Shown in pieces: positions 26,095 through 33,752 of a stretch of 64,000 nt of DNA; positions within the stretch are counted from its first letter, which is position 1; each line of letters starts with the position of its first letter. This DNA comes from an uncultured Aquimarina sp. (lineage in GTDB: Bacteria; Bacteroidota; Bacteroidia; Flavobacteriales; Flavobacteriaceae). A program made the translations under genes and the position numbers. Where the stretch lies: positions 60,496 through 124,495 of the forward strand of contig CANMKX010000011.1 in NCBI GenBank assembly GCA_947498595.1, written 5' to 3'. The notes under the pieces were generated by a model. It was not told where the DNA came from and searched no databases. It saw only the letters and a list, made by a program, of their open reading frames with translations.

Positions 26095-26951
26095 TTAAAA
26101 CGCCAAAACATCTAGCCTTTACCTTAAAAGTAGATATAAAAGAGATATGTTCGATTCTCAATAATATCGACAATTTCTATAGAGAGAAAATTGAAATTAA
26201 AAAAGATAAGTTTGGCAAACCAAAATTAGATTCAAAAGGAGAACCTAAAAAAAGGATAATAAACCCAAGTACGAAAAGATTAAAAATAATTCAGACTAGA
26301 ATACACAGAAACATTCTGAACAAAATTGAAATACCAAGTTATGCATTTGGTGCTGTTAAACGAAAGGACAACGTAGCAAATGCTAAACAACATCAAGGAA
26401 AAAAGTATAAATTCACATCCGATTTAAAAGATTTTTTTCCATCTATAACAAACAAAGCCGTTTTTAAAATGTTTGTAAGTCAAGGATTTTCACCAAAAGT
26501 TTCAAGCCTTCTTACAAAGTTGACAACTTATAAAGGCAGAATACCACAAGGAGCACCAACTTCTTCAACTCTAGCAAATTTAGTTTTCATCAAAACTGGA
26601 GATATTTTACAAGAATTTGCAAAAGAAAACAATGCAACTTTCACTTCATTCGTTGACGATATGACTTTTTCATCTGCAAAGGATTTTAAACATAAAATTC
26701 CACAGATTTTAGAAATTATCACGAATGACTATAAAATTAGCCACAAGAAAACGAATTACTCTAGAAATCCGAATATCACAGGACTTCACCCAATGAATAA
26801 TCATCTGAAATTACCTGAATCATTTACTACAAAACTAGAGTCAAATGAAAACAGAACAGCGGAACAAATAACTGGATTAAAAATGTACAAAGAAAAAGTA
26901 GACAAAGCGAATTACGGAAAAAAGCCAGTTACCAACAAAGAACTGAGGTAA
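26091..26951 (+). CDS. Retron-type reverse transcriptase
   Basis: 286 residues, typical retron RT size. Retron landmarks: NAKQH (97-101, the NAxxH motif of region X), KFTSDLKDFFPSI (motif A Asp111), PQGAPTSSTLANLVF (152-166), the catalytic FVDD at 187-190 (Tyr replaced by Phe), and ITGL (229-232, equivalent to the VTG region Y). It would use the upstream RNA as primer and template to make msDNA. Translationally coupled to the HTH gene. The C-terminus ends KKPVTNKELR without extra domains. A small palindrome (AAGTGAATTTCACTT, 26956-26970) follows. Confidence 0.85.
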   Translation: MIKTPKHLAFTLKVDIKEICSILNNIDNFYREKIEIKKDKFGKPKLDSKGEPKKRIINPSTKRLKIIQTRIHRNILNKIEIPSYAFGAVKRKDNVANAKQHQGKKYKFTSDLKDFFPSITNKAVFKMFVSQGFSPKVSSLLTKLTTYKGRIPQGAPTSSTLANLVFIKTGDILQEFAKENNATFTSFVDDMTFSSAKDFKHKIPQILEIITNDYKISHKKTNYSRNPNITGLHPMNNHLKLPESFTTKLESNENRTAEQITGLKMYKEKVDKANYGKKPVTNKELR

Positions 26952-26969
26952 AAACCAAGTGAATTTCAC

Positions 26970-27155
26970 TTAATTTACAACTAAAGTACTTCTATAATTA
27001 TTATCGTATGGAATTCTATTTTTAACTATAGAAAAAGCCTGTTTTAGTAATTTATTACATACTGCTACAAGTGCTAATTTTTTACTCTTTCCTTTGACTG
27101 CAATTCGATCATATAAAGCCTTACATGATCGATTATATTTACAAGCGTTAAAACT
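26970..27155 (-). pseudogene. IS110-family transposase, C-terminal remnant
   Basis: A 61-codon open fragment reads CKALYDRIAVKGKSKKLALVAVCNKLLKQAF and ends with a stop at 26970-26972. This is the typical C-terminal end of IS110/IS1111-type transposases. No start or N-terminal RuvC-like domain is present. Confidence 0.7.
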
Positions 27156-27204
27156 ACATGAAATAATAAATTTTGTAGTTTAATATTTCTTGTTTTACTA
27201 ATTC

Positions 27205-27327
27205 TAGATTCAATAAAGAATACCTTTCAAAAGAAACAAAAATCCATTTTAAAGTTGCTTGATATTGGCTATATTTAGCTTTTATAAAACCATAAAGTAA
27301 CAAATAGCGGTTTCTGCGCAGACTCCC
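27205..27327 (+). repeat. Cassette spacer repeat 4 (right half)
   Basis: Only the 3' half of the spacer is present: CAAAAGAAACAAAAATCC through TTTCTGCGCAGACTCCC. It is joined on its left to the IS110 remnant. The next cassette starts GTTGTAGCAC at 27328. Confidence 0.75.
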
Positions 27328-27349
27328 GTTGTAGCACATTGATAAAAGA

Positions 27350-27724
27350 ATGAAAATTAAGATTGTTTTACTCGGACTTATAATCTGTACGCAAATACAA
27401 GCTCAGAATTCTGAAAGACGAATTATGGGAAAGGATTACGCTGAAAAACACCTAATGTTGGCGTTGAAAAATAATGCTGACAGAACTAAAATGAATGAGA
27501 AGTTGATTCCCAAAAAAACAAGTGCAATTAACTATGCGGAACTGATTTTGTTTGAAAAATATAAAAAGGAAAATATTGAATTTCAAAAACCATATCAAGT
27601 TTATCTAATTGATGATTATTGGGTCATATTTGGAACATTACCAAAAAATTATAGAGGAGGTGTTTTTTCAATCGTTTTTGACTCTTGGAATGGGAAAATA
27701 ATGAGATTAATACACAGTAAATAG
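27350..27724 (+). CDS. Secreted NTF2-fold immunity-like protein
   Basis: 124 residues with signal peptide (MKIKIVLLGLIICTQIQAQ). The C-terminal pattern YWVIFGTLPKNYRGGVFSIVFDSWNGKIMRLIHSK resembles the end of NTF2-fold immunity proteins (YW-V-GTLP-GGV-I-NGK-I). Such proteins neutralise polymorphic toxins. Sole gene of a cassette with perfect 10-bp complementary ends. Function inferred from similarity recalled from memory. Confidence 0.65.
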   Translation: MKIKIVLLGLIICTQIQAQNSERRIMGKDYAEKHLMLALKNNADRTKMNEKLIPKKTSAINYAELILFEKYKKENIEFQKPYQVYLIDDYWVIFGTLPKNYRGGVFSIVFDSWNGKIMRLIHSK

Positions 27725-27737
27725 AACGTGCTACAAC

Positions 27738-27894
27738 AACATATATGCGATCATAGCAGCAAATTGATCAATCGAATGGTTGTTGTATTTTTGGTAAGGC
27801 GCAATACTTGCTCCGAAGAAAAGTTAGCAATCAATGCGCAGAAAAATCGAAAAGCAAGGTAACAATTTACTCCGCTACGACACATATATTAATC
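27738..27894 (+). repeat. Alternative (non-homologous) cassette spacer A
   Basis: About 157 bp not matching the common spacer. It contains ATGCGCAGAAAAATCG, AGCAAGGTAACAATTTACTCC and ACATATATTAATCG. The spacer at 30149-30306 shares ATGCGCAGA-A-ATCGA and a TACCTTGCTCC-like block, so a second spacer family is present. Confidence 0.55.
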
Positions 27895-27916
27895 GTTACC
27901 ATTAATTCTTAAAAAA

Positions 27917-28378
27917 ATGAATAAATATAAATTATCACAATCTGAAAAAATTAAAGTCTTCTTGAACGAGTATTATTTTGGATATGGTGCTTTATATTCT
28001 ATTTCAAGAATTATAAGCGGACCTTTAATTTTTATAATAGGTCTGAATCTATACCTCAATGGAAATACTAAATCTGGAATTAGCTATTCTGGAATTTTAA
28101 TTGTCTTCGGAATTTATTACACCTTAAAACCTCTAATAACGCTTTTAACTCAAAAAGCTTGGTTTGAAAATTTTGACCTTGACTACTCAATTACCCCTGA
28201 AAAAATAATCATCCAATCCAACACAAGTAAATCTGAACTAGACTATTCTGAGTTGAATAAAGTTTTGAAAAGGAAAACATATTTCGCTCTAAAAACGAAA
28301 TCTAAACAAGGAATTTATTTACCAATAAAGAATTTAGAATCAAACGAAATCGAAATTCTGAACGGAATGAAAAATTAA
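27917..28378 (+). CDS. Small membrane protein, YcxB-like, cassette-borne
   Basis: 153 residues with two membrane segments (about 27-47 and 52-75) followed by a soluble part (LDYSITPEKIIIQSNTSKSELDYSELNKVLKRKTYFALKTKSK) that resembles YcxB-like domains. Function unknown. Its cassette begins GTTACCATTAAT 22 bp upstream, and the complementary ATTAATGGTA includes its stop codon, so gene and cassette end coincide. Confidence 0.6.
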   Translation: MNKYKLSQSEKIKVFLNEYYFGYGALYSISRIISGPLIFIIGLNLYLNGNTKSGISYSGILIVFGIYYTLKPLITLLTQKAWFENFDLDYSITPEKIIIQSNTSKSELDYSELNKVLKRKTYFALKTKSKQGIYLPIKNLESNEIEILNGMKN

Positions 28379-28383
28379 TGGTA

Positions 28384-28657
28384 GTACTAGTAATCGTTGC
28401 ACAAGTCGATAATTATAAAATATAAAGGAGAAGAAAAGCCTTTTTAAAATGCTTTTTTTCTGTGTTTAGGTGAATCTATTTCCAATAAAAATGGTCGATT
28501 TATAGAACGTTCCATTTACCAAGAAGCTTTAGAAGAAAATCAAAAAAGAGTACCTCTCAAAAGAAACAAAAATCCATTTTAAAGCTGCTTGATATTGGCT
28601 ATATTTAGCTTTTATAAAACCATAAAGTAATAAACAGGGGTTTCTGCGTAGACTCAT
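28384..28657 (+). repeat. Cassette spacer repeat 5
   Basis: Full spacer of about 270 bp: GTAATCGTTGCACAAG (28390), terminator-like hairpin around 28427-28465, the block ATGGTCGATTTATAGAACG (transposase-like remnant reading NGRFIERSIYQEALEENQKRV), then the CAAAAGAAACAAAAATCC ... TTTCTGCGTAGACTCAT end. Confidence 0.8.
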
Positions 28658-28680
28658 GTTTTACGTAATTTAACCAGGCA

Positions 28681-29589
28681 ATGAAAATTCTGATTTTAAC
28701 AATATTATTTTTGACTTTCAATTCGTGTGACGGACAAACAATTTACGAAATGAATAAGGCGGAATTAAAAAGTTGTCGTACTTGTCGACTAAAAAAGAAA
28801 AACCCAAATCCAAATCAAGATTGGGTTCAAACTGACTTAAATCGGTATCTAAAAATGGTCAACCCAATTTCGGAATTAGAGCCAGTCATATCTGAATATT
28901 TAATTGTTTATCCATCATTATTAACAGGAAAAGGAAATGCCTCAAGTAAAACGGTTGAACTACTTGATGATTTAAAATTAATTTCTCATGATTTTTATGG
29001 CGGTTATACTAGTTTCAATCTAAATCTACTTATCTACAATGATTTAATAATCTATTCACGGTTAAACACAGAAGTTGAAGAAAATGTATTTGAAAACATT
29101 TATTTAAAGAAAATAACTATTCCATTGACTTGTAGCGGTGCAGACATGGAATACTTCAAAATACACAATAAGAATTTGGAGGAATACAAAAGAAAGTATC
29201 CAAATTTTACATTAGAAATCGACATAAACAAATACACAACTGACGAATTGAACGCATACTACAACTTGAATGAAGTGGAATATAATTTAGGAGCTTATCA
29301 AGTTGATGAGTATTACCCTCATTTGGCAAACGGATTTATTAAAACACTTTTGAAACAAAAGAAATATGAAGTTTTAGAGAAGTTATTATTTGGTATTAAT
29401 CCTGTTGGCAGAATTTATTCCTTTTCGGCCTTGAACATTGCTATGAATGATGGGTATAAACCAAGGAATGAAATTATTAATCAAATGAAAAAAGTAAAAG
29501 AAAATGGATTGAAATTCAAAAGTGGTTTAAACTCATCACATAGTGAGACAACCGATTTTGACTTTACGAATAAATTGAATTTTAATTAA
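28681..29589 (+). CDS. Lipoprotein of unknown function, cassette-borne
   Basis: 302 residues. Signal and lipobox MKILILTILFLTFNSCDGQ (Cys16). A CRTCRLKK segment follows near residue 33. No family recognised. The cassette starts GTTTTACGTA (28658) but the expected complement is not visible at its end, where the sequence reads CTCTGTACAATAGC, so this cassette's termini have diverged or the end was replaced. Confidence 0.6.
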   Translation: MKILILTILFLTFNSCDGQTIYEMNKAELKSCRTCRLKKKNPNPNQDWVQTDLNRYLKMVNPISELEPVISEYLIVYPSLLTGKGNASSKTVELLDDLKLISHDFYGGYTSFNLNLLIYNDLIIYSRLNTEVEENVFENIYLKKITIPLTCSGADMEYFKIHNKNLEEYKRKYPNFTLEIDINKYTTDELNAYYNLNEVEYNLGAYQVDEYYPHLANGFIKTLLKQKKYEVLEKLLFGINPVGRIYSFSALNIAMNDGYKPRNEIINQMKKVKENGLKFKSGLNSSHSETTDFDFTNKLNFN

Positions 29590-29599
29590 TAAAAAACTC

Positions 29600-29877
29600 T
29601 GTACAATAGCAGTAACTGTTGCACAAACTAATAATTATAAAATATAAAGGAGAAAAAAAGCCTTTTTAATAGGCTTTTCTTTTGTGTTTAAGTAAATCTA
29701 CAACCAATAAAAATGGTCGATTTATAGAACGTTCCATTTATCAAGAAGCTTTAGAAGAAAATCAAAAAAGAGTACTTTTCAAAAGAAACAAAAATCCATT
29801 TTAAAGCTGCTTGATATTGGCTATATTTAGCTTTTATAAAACAATAAAATAACAAACAGGGTTTCTGGGTAGACTCA
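29600..29877 (+). repeat. Cassette spacer repeat 6
   Basis: Same structure as spacer 5: GTAACTGTTGCACAAAC start (29610), hairpin AGAAAAAAAGCC / GGCTTTTCTTTTG-like around 29651-29685, ATGGTCGATTTATAGAACG block, and CAGGGTTTCTGGGTAGACTCAT end. The right end has lost one G of GGGG. Confidence 0.8.
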
Positions 29878-29906
29878 TGTTGTAAAACATCAAGAATATT
29901 ATAAAA

Positions 29907-30095
29907 GTGAAACTAGAGGATAGATGGAAAAATTTACTATTTTACAACTCAAAAAAATATTATTCTTTTTATATCGCAGGTAATATTGCTCTTTTTGCTT
30001 GTAGAATGTATTTTTTATTTAATCAAAACTATCTGTTAGGTATTCTTTCTATTATTGCTTCACTATTTTTTGTTAAAGATATAGTAGCGGTATAG
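29907..30095 (+). CDS. Small membrane protein, cassette-borne
   Basis: 62 residues from a GTG start, with two hydrophobic stretches (FYIAGNIALFACRMYFLF and LLGILSIIASLFFVKDIV). Function unknown. Only ORF in a 271-bp cassette with perfect GTTGTAAAAC / GTTTTACAAC ends, which supports it being a real gene in spite of its size. Confidence 0.45.
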   Translation: MKLEDRWKNLLFYNSKKYYSFYIAGNIALFACRMYFLFNQNYLLGILSIIASLFFVKDIVAV

Positions 30096-30148
30096 TTAAA
30101 ATCAACTAAGCGCTAAATTAAATCATTGAAAATTAAAAGTTTTACAAC

Positions 30149-30306
30149 ATTATATATAAAATCAGAGTAGAGTTTAGTGTTAGATAGAAAGGTCATTTCC
30201 TTTTTGCAGTGGCGCTAGATTTTTATAAATTAAACAAGAAATAAAAATGCGCAGATAGATCGATTGGTTCTGGCTTGTTTACCTTGCTCCTATTCATATA
30301 TCTCGT
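30149..30306 (+). repeat. Alternative cassette spacer A, second copy
   Basis: About 158 bp with AATGCGCAGATAGATCGATT and TTTACCTTGCTCCTATTC, partly alike to the spacer at 27738-27894 and the same length. The next cassette starts GTTAGTCA. Confidence 0.5.
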
Positions 30307-30343
30307 GTTAGTCACAATTAGAAAAAATAAAATGAATTAAGAA

Positions 30344-30805
30344 TTGTATAATATTAAATATGTTCCATTAACAGCAACAGTAGAATTAAAAAAACTACCT
30401 TCAATGAAAATTTTCAAAAGATTTTCAAAATTAGATTTAAAAACAAAAGAAATTGTAGAATATTTGAATTGGGAGAAATCAAAAAATGAATTAGTCATTT
30501 ATTGTCGAGCAAGGTTTGATATAGAAATTCCTAAAAAATATAATTATCTAATTGATTTGAATAATCCATTAGAAGGAATAGTAATACATTCGGAGATTAA
30601 ACATGCTTTATGGAATGGAGTGATTCCATTAAATATGATGGAAGAATTTTATCATACATTCTTAATAATAAAATTTAAAAATAGTATTCCAAATTGTTTG
30701 AATTCTCTTGTTGGTATTGATAAATCAGATTTGAAAATTAGATTTGCTCTATGTGATGAAAAAGACAAAAATATAGTTATAAATAAAATAAAAAACAATG
30801 ACTAA
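30344..30805 (+). CDS. Cassette-borne protein of unknown function with damaged or TTG start
   Basis: 153 residues if translation starts at TTG (30344). An ATG lies in the same frame at 30332 but is followed by AAT TAA, a stop at codon 3, so the original start may have been lost. The next in-frame ATG (30404) would give 133 residues. No recognised domain. Its 3' end overlaps the cassette end TGACTAAC (30799-30806). Confidence 0.5.
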   Translation: MYNIKYVPLTATVELKKLPSMKIFKRFSKLDLKTKEIVEYLNWEKSKNELVIYCRARFDIEIPKKYNYLIDLNNPLEGIVIHSEIKHALWNGVIPLNMMEEFYHTFLIIKFKNSIPNCLNSLVGIDKSDLKIRFALCDEKDKNIVINKIKNND

Positions 30806-30806
30806 C

Positions 30807-31195
30807 AAAATACAAAAAACACCCTTCGGATCGCTTCGCTGTTTTTTGTACAAACCGTCAGACTGCCCAAAAAACTCAAGAATAGTAATTGAATAAAAAT
30901 ATGTATCTCACTGTTATACAAATTGACACATTATTTTATGGGTTATATTCAAGGTTTTGATCGAGGGCAATCATAAATGATTTCATTTGATGAACACCTA
31001 TTTGAAAGTAATTTTACTTGTTACAAGAAATCAATGTGTTTCCAATAAAATGATCGATTTGTAGAACGTTTCATTTATCAAAAAAGAATAGCTTTCAAAA
31101 GAAACAAAAATCTATTTTAAAGCTGCTTGATATTGGCTATATTTAGCTTTTATAAAACCATAAAATAACAAATAGCGGTTTCTGTGTAGACTCAT
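30807..31195 (+). repeat. Cassette spacer repeat 7 (variant left half)
   Basis: The right half is the common spacer (CAAAAGAAACAAAAATCT ... TTTCTGTGTAGACTCAT). The left half differs: a CCCTTCGGATCGCTTCGC segment, then AAACCGTCAGACTGCCC, AAAAACTCAAGAATAG and TGATTGAATAAA-like sequence also found inside spacers 1 and 2. Confidence 0.7.
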
Positions 31196-31217
31196 GTTGG
31201 CAGTAATTAAGTAAAAA

Positions 31218-31586
31218 GTGAGAATTAACTATAATTTACTATTAGTAACTTATTCGATAATATTAATTGGGCAGCTTTTGTTTGTTTTAATGTGGAGTCT
31301 CGGAATGAAAGAAAACGCCGAATTTAGTGTTGGACTAATTATAACAATCTCTATAGTAGCGTTAACGATAATTTCTTTGTCACTGTTTCCATATTTGACT
31401 AAAAAAGTTAAATCTCTAAAAAAACCAATTGGATTAATGAACTTACTACAGATTGTTGGAACATTGGCATACGGATTGTACCACTTATTAGAACTTGATT
31501 TGAATATATTTTTAATAATCGTAATAACATTGTATCTAATTTCCGGAATTATTTTATTAATTAAAATCGGAAAAGAAATTTTTTGA
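31218..31586 (+). CDS. Four-helix membrane protein, cassette-borne
   Basis: 122 residues from a GTG start, with four predicted membrane segments (about 6-26, 36-58, 70-90, 97-117). No family recognised. Single gene of a cassette with 9/10 matching ends (GTTGGCAGTA / TACTGTCAAC). Confidence 0.6.
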   Translation: MRINYNLLLVTYSIILIGQLLFVLMWSLGMKENAEFSVGLIITISIVALTIISLSLFPYLTKKVKSLKKPIGLMNLLQIVGTLAYGLYHLLELDLNIFLIIVITLYLISGIILLIKIGKEIF

Positions 31587-31607
31587 GTACTAAAAACTAC
31601 TGTCAAC

Positions 31608-31880
31608 ATAGTAACTATTGCACAAGTCGATAATTATAAAATATAAAGGAGAAGAAAAGCCTTTTTAAAATGCTTTTTTCCTGTGTTTATGTGAGTCAAT
31701 TACCAATAAAAATGGTCGATTTATAGAACGTTCCATTTATCAAGAAGCTTTAGAAGAAAATCAAAAAAAAAAGCACTTCTCAAAAGAAATAAAAATCCAT
31801 TTTAAAGTTGCTTGATATTGGCTATATTTAGCTTTTATAAAACTATAAAATAACAAACAGGGGTTTCTGCGCAGACTCCC
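31608..31880 (+). repeat. Cassette spacer repeat 8
   Basis: Full spacer: GTAACTATTGCACAAG (31611), terminator-like hairpin, ATGGTCGATTTATAGAACG block, right end CAGGGGTTTCTGCGCAGAC. 273 bp, highly similar to the spacer at 32790-33061. Confidence 0.85.
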
Positions 31881-31892
31881 GTTGCCCACAAT

Positions 31893-32771
31893 ATGAAAAA
31901 AATACTCACGATAATATTTAGTTTAATAATTAGTCTTTGTTTTTCTCAAGGAAAAAAACAATTGATTGACTCAATAATTAAAGTCAATAGAGTGGATTCT
32001 GATTGTGTTGGATATGGTTGCGTGGTCAGTTCACAATACAAAAGGTTTCAGAAATTAAAACAAAAACTATCTGATAAAGATCTAATCGAATTATCAAAAC
32101 ATGAAAATCCAACAATTCGAACTTATACTTCGATTGAACTAATTCAGTCTGACAAAGCAAACGTTCCTGAATTACTATCAACTGAATTAGAAAAAAATGA
32201 AATGGTTAAGACTTTCGAGGGCTGTATAATCGACGTTGAACCGATTTCATCAATCATTTATCACGAATATTGGAATAAAATCAGAATTAAAGCATCTCAA
32301 AAAATAAAAGGAAATAATTACGAACAAGATTTAGCTATGAAAAAAGCTCTTGTGACCGACTTGACTATAGAAAAATTAGACAGTGTAATTATCTATTCAA
32401 GGAGAGAAGTTTATTGGCTACTTTATGACAGAACATTTGAAAATAGGAAACATAAAGAAAGCTATTTACCTCGAATTAAGGAGTTGGCTTTTAGAGAAAA
32501 TAATGCTTATGCATTTGATTATTTAAAAAAATATTACTCTTCAGAATACTCGAGTGAATTAGAAAGCTATTTGAAAACTGACTTCCCGAATGCTAAATTT
32601 CAAACTGAAAATGAGGTTTTCTATTTGCACTCATTTATTAAAATATTATTGGAAAGTAAAAACGATTATTTAAAAAAAATTGCGATTGATAAACTAAAAA
32701 CCGAGGAAATTTGGAAAAAACATAAGGGTTGGTTCAATACGACTATGAAAAAACACGGAATTGTACTCTGA
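31893..32771 (+). CDS. Secreted protein of unknown function, cassette-borne
   Basis: 292 residues with signal peptide MKKILTIIFSLIISLCFSQ. The segment LSKHENPTIRTYTSIELIQSDKANVPELL looks like a HEAT-type helical repeat, and the whole protein is mostly helical. A DCVGYGC pair of cysteines lies near the N-terminus. No enzyme motif is seen. Cassette ends match perfectly (GTTGCCCACA / TGTGGGCAAC). Confidence 0.65.
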   Translation: MKKILTIIFSLIISLCFSQGKKQLIDSIIKVNRVDSDCVGYGCVVSSQYKRFQKLKQKLSDKDLIELSKHENPTIRTYTSIELIQSDKANVPELLSTELEKNEMVKTFEGCIIDVEPISSIIYHEYWNKIRIKASQKIKGNNYEQDLAMKKALVTDLTIEKLDSVIIYSRREVYWLLYDRTFENRKHKESYLPRIKELAFRENNAYAFDYLKKYYSSEYSSELESYLKTDFPNAKFQTENEVFYLHSFIKILLESKNDYLKKIAIDKLKTEEIWKKHKGWFNTTMKKHGIVL

Positions 32772-32789
32772 AAAATAACTGTGGGCAAC

Positions 32790-33061
32790 ATCAATAATCG
32801 TTGCACAAGCTAATAATTACAAAATATAAAGCAGAAGAAAAGCCATTTTAAGAGGCTTTTCTTCTGTGTTTATGTGAGTCAATTACCAATAAAAATGGTC
32901 GATTTATAGAACGTTCCATTTATCAAAAAGCTTTAGAAGAAAATCAAAAAAAAGCACTTCTCAAAAGAAATAAAAATCCATTTTAATGCTGCTTGATATT
33001 GGCTATATTTAGCTTTTATAAGATTATAAAGTAACAAACAGGGGTTTCTGCGCAGACTCTC
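32790..33061 (+). repeat. Cassette spacer repeat 9, best-preserved copy
   Basis: 272 bp. AATAATCGTTGCACAAGC start, perfect 13-bp terminator-like stem CAGAAGAAAAGCC / GGCTTTTCTTCTG (32831-32865), ATGGTCGATTTATAGAACG block, CAGGGGTTTCTGCGCAGAC end. The hairpin would stop transcription of the upstream cassette gene. Confidence 0.85.
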
Positions 33062-33085
33062 GTTGGCAACAAGCACAAAAACATT

Positions 33086-33676
33086 GTGAAGCAAGAATTT
33101 AAAAAACACATTGAATCTTATATCGAGTTATTCCCTGATTTAAACTTAGAAGAAGTAGCTTTTTTAAAATCATATCTTACAATAGAAGAATATTCTAAAA
33201 AGACATTTTTATTTAAAAGTGGAGAAGTTCAGAAAGAGATCGGGTTTGTATGCAAAGGTCTCTTGAGAAGATATTACATAAATGAAAAAGGAAATAAAAT
33301 AACAACTGGATTCGTAAATGAAAATAAGTACGCAACCGATTACCCAGCTTTTATAAGACAAATCCCCTCAAAATACTTTATTGAATGCCTTGAACCATCA
33401 ATAATTATAAAGTTGCCTTATGATAAAATTCAAGAAGGATATGACAAATTTAAACGTAGTGAAATGTATGGTAGATTGATAGCTGAATATGTTTTGACTG
33501 TACAAACCGATAGAGTAGAAAGTTTTTTATTCAAAAATGCCGAGGAAAGGTATCTTGATTTTATTCAGCAAAACAAAGACATCATCAACAGAATTAGTTT
33601 ATCTCATTTAGCATCACATTTAGGTATAGAAAGACAATCTTTAAGTAGAATTAGAAGTAAACTTACTAAAAAATAA
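33086..33676 (+). CDS. Crp/Fnr-family regulator, cassette-borne
   Basis: 196 residues from a GTG start. An N-terminal cyclic-nucleotide-binding-type barrel (FKSGEVQKEIGFVCKGLLRRYY) and a C-terminal helix-turn-helix (ISLSHLASHLGIERQSLSRIRSKL) are seen. Bacteroidota Crp-like proteins of this shape often regulate a neighbouring gene. It shares its cassette with the downstream amidohydrolase-type peptidase, 76 bp away. Confidence 0.85.
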   Translation: MKQEFKKHIESYIELFPDLNLEEVAFLKSYLTIEEYSKKTFLFKSGEVQKEIGFVCKGLLRRYYINEKGNKITTGFVNENKYATDYPAFIRQIPSKYFIECLEPSIIIKLPYDKIQEGYDKFKRSEMYGRLIAEYVLTVQTDRVESFLFKNAEERYLDFIQQNKDIINRISLSHLASHLGIERQSLSRIRSKLTKK

Positions 33677-33712
33677 ATATGTCACAAATGTGACAGGTGC
33701 TTATTAATTTAA

Positions 33713-33724
33713 AGTTCCACCTTT
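33713..33724 (+). promoter_or_regulatory. Possible promoter of the M20 peptidase gene
   Basis: The sequence CCACCTTTGC about 35 bp before the start codon approximates TAnnTTTG (one mismatch). A TGTCACAAATGTGACA-like palindrome lies at 33680-33695, which is a plausible binding site for the Crp-like regulator just upstream. Confidence 0.45.
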
Positions 33725-33752
33725 GCTTTATCAAATTCAAAAATATTATTAA

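Noticed and set aside
31250..31609. Minus-strand 119-codon ORF
   Set aside because: Antisense to the four-helix cassette gene and without a recognisable fold; the plus-strand gene agrees with the cassette orientation.
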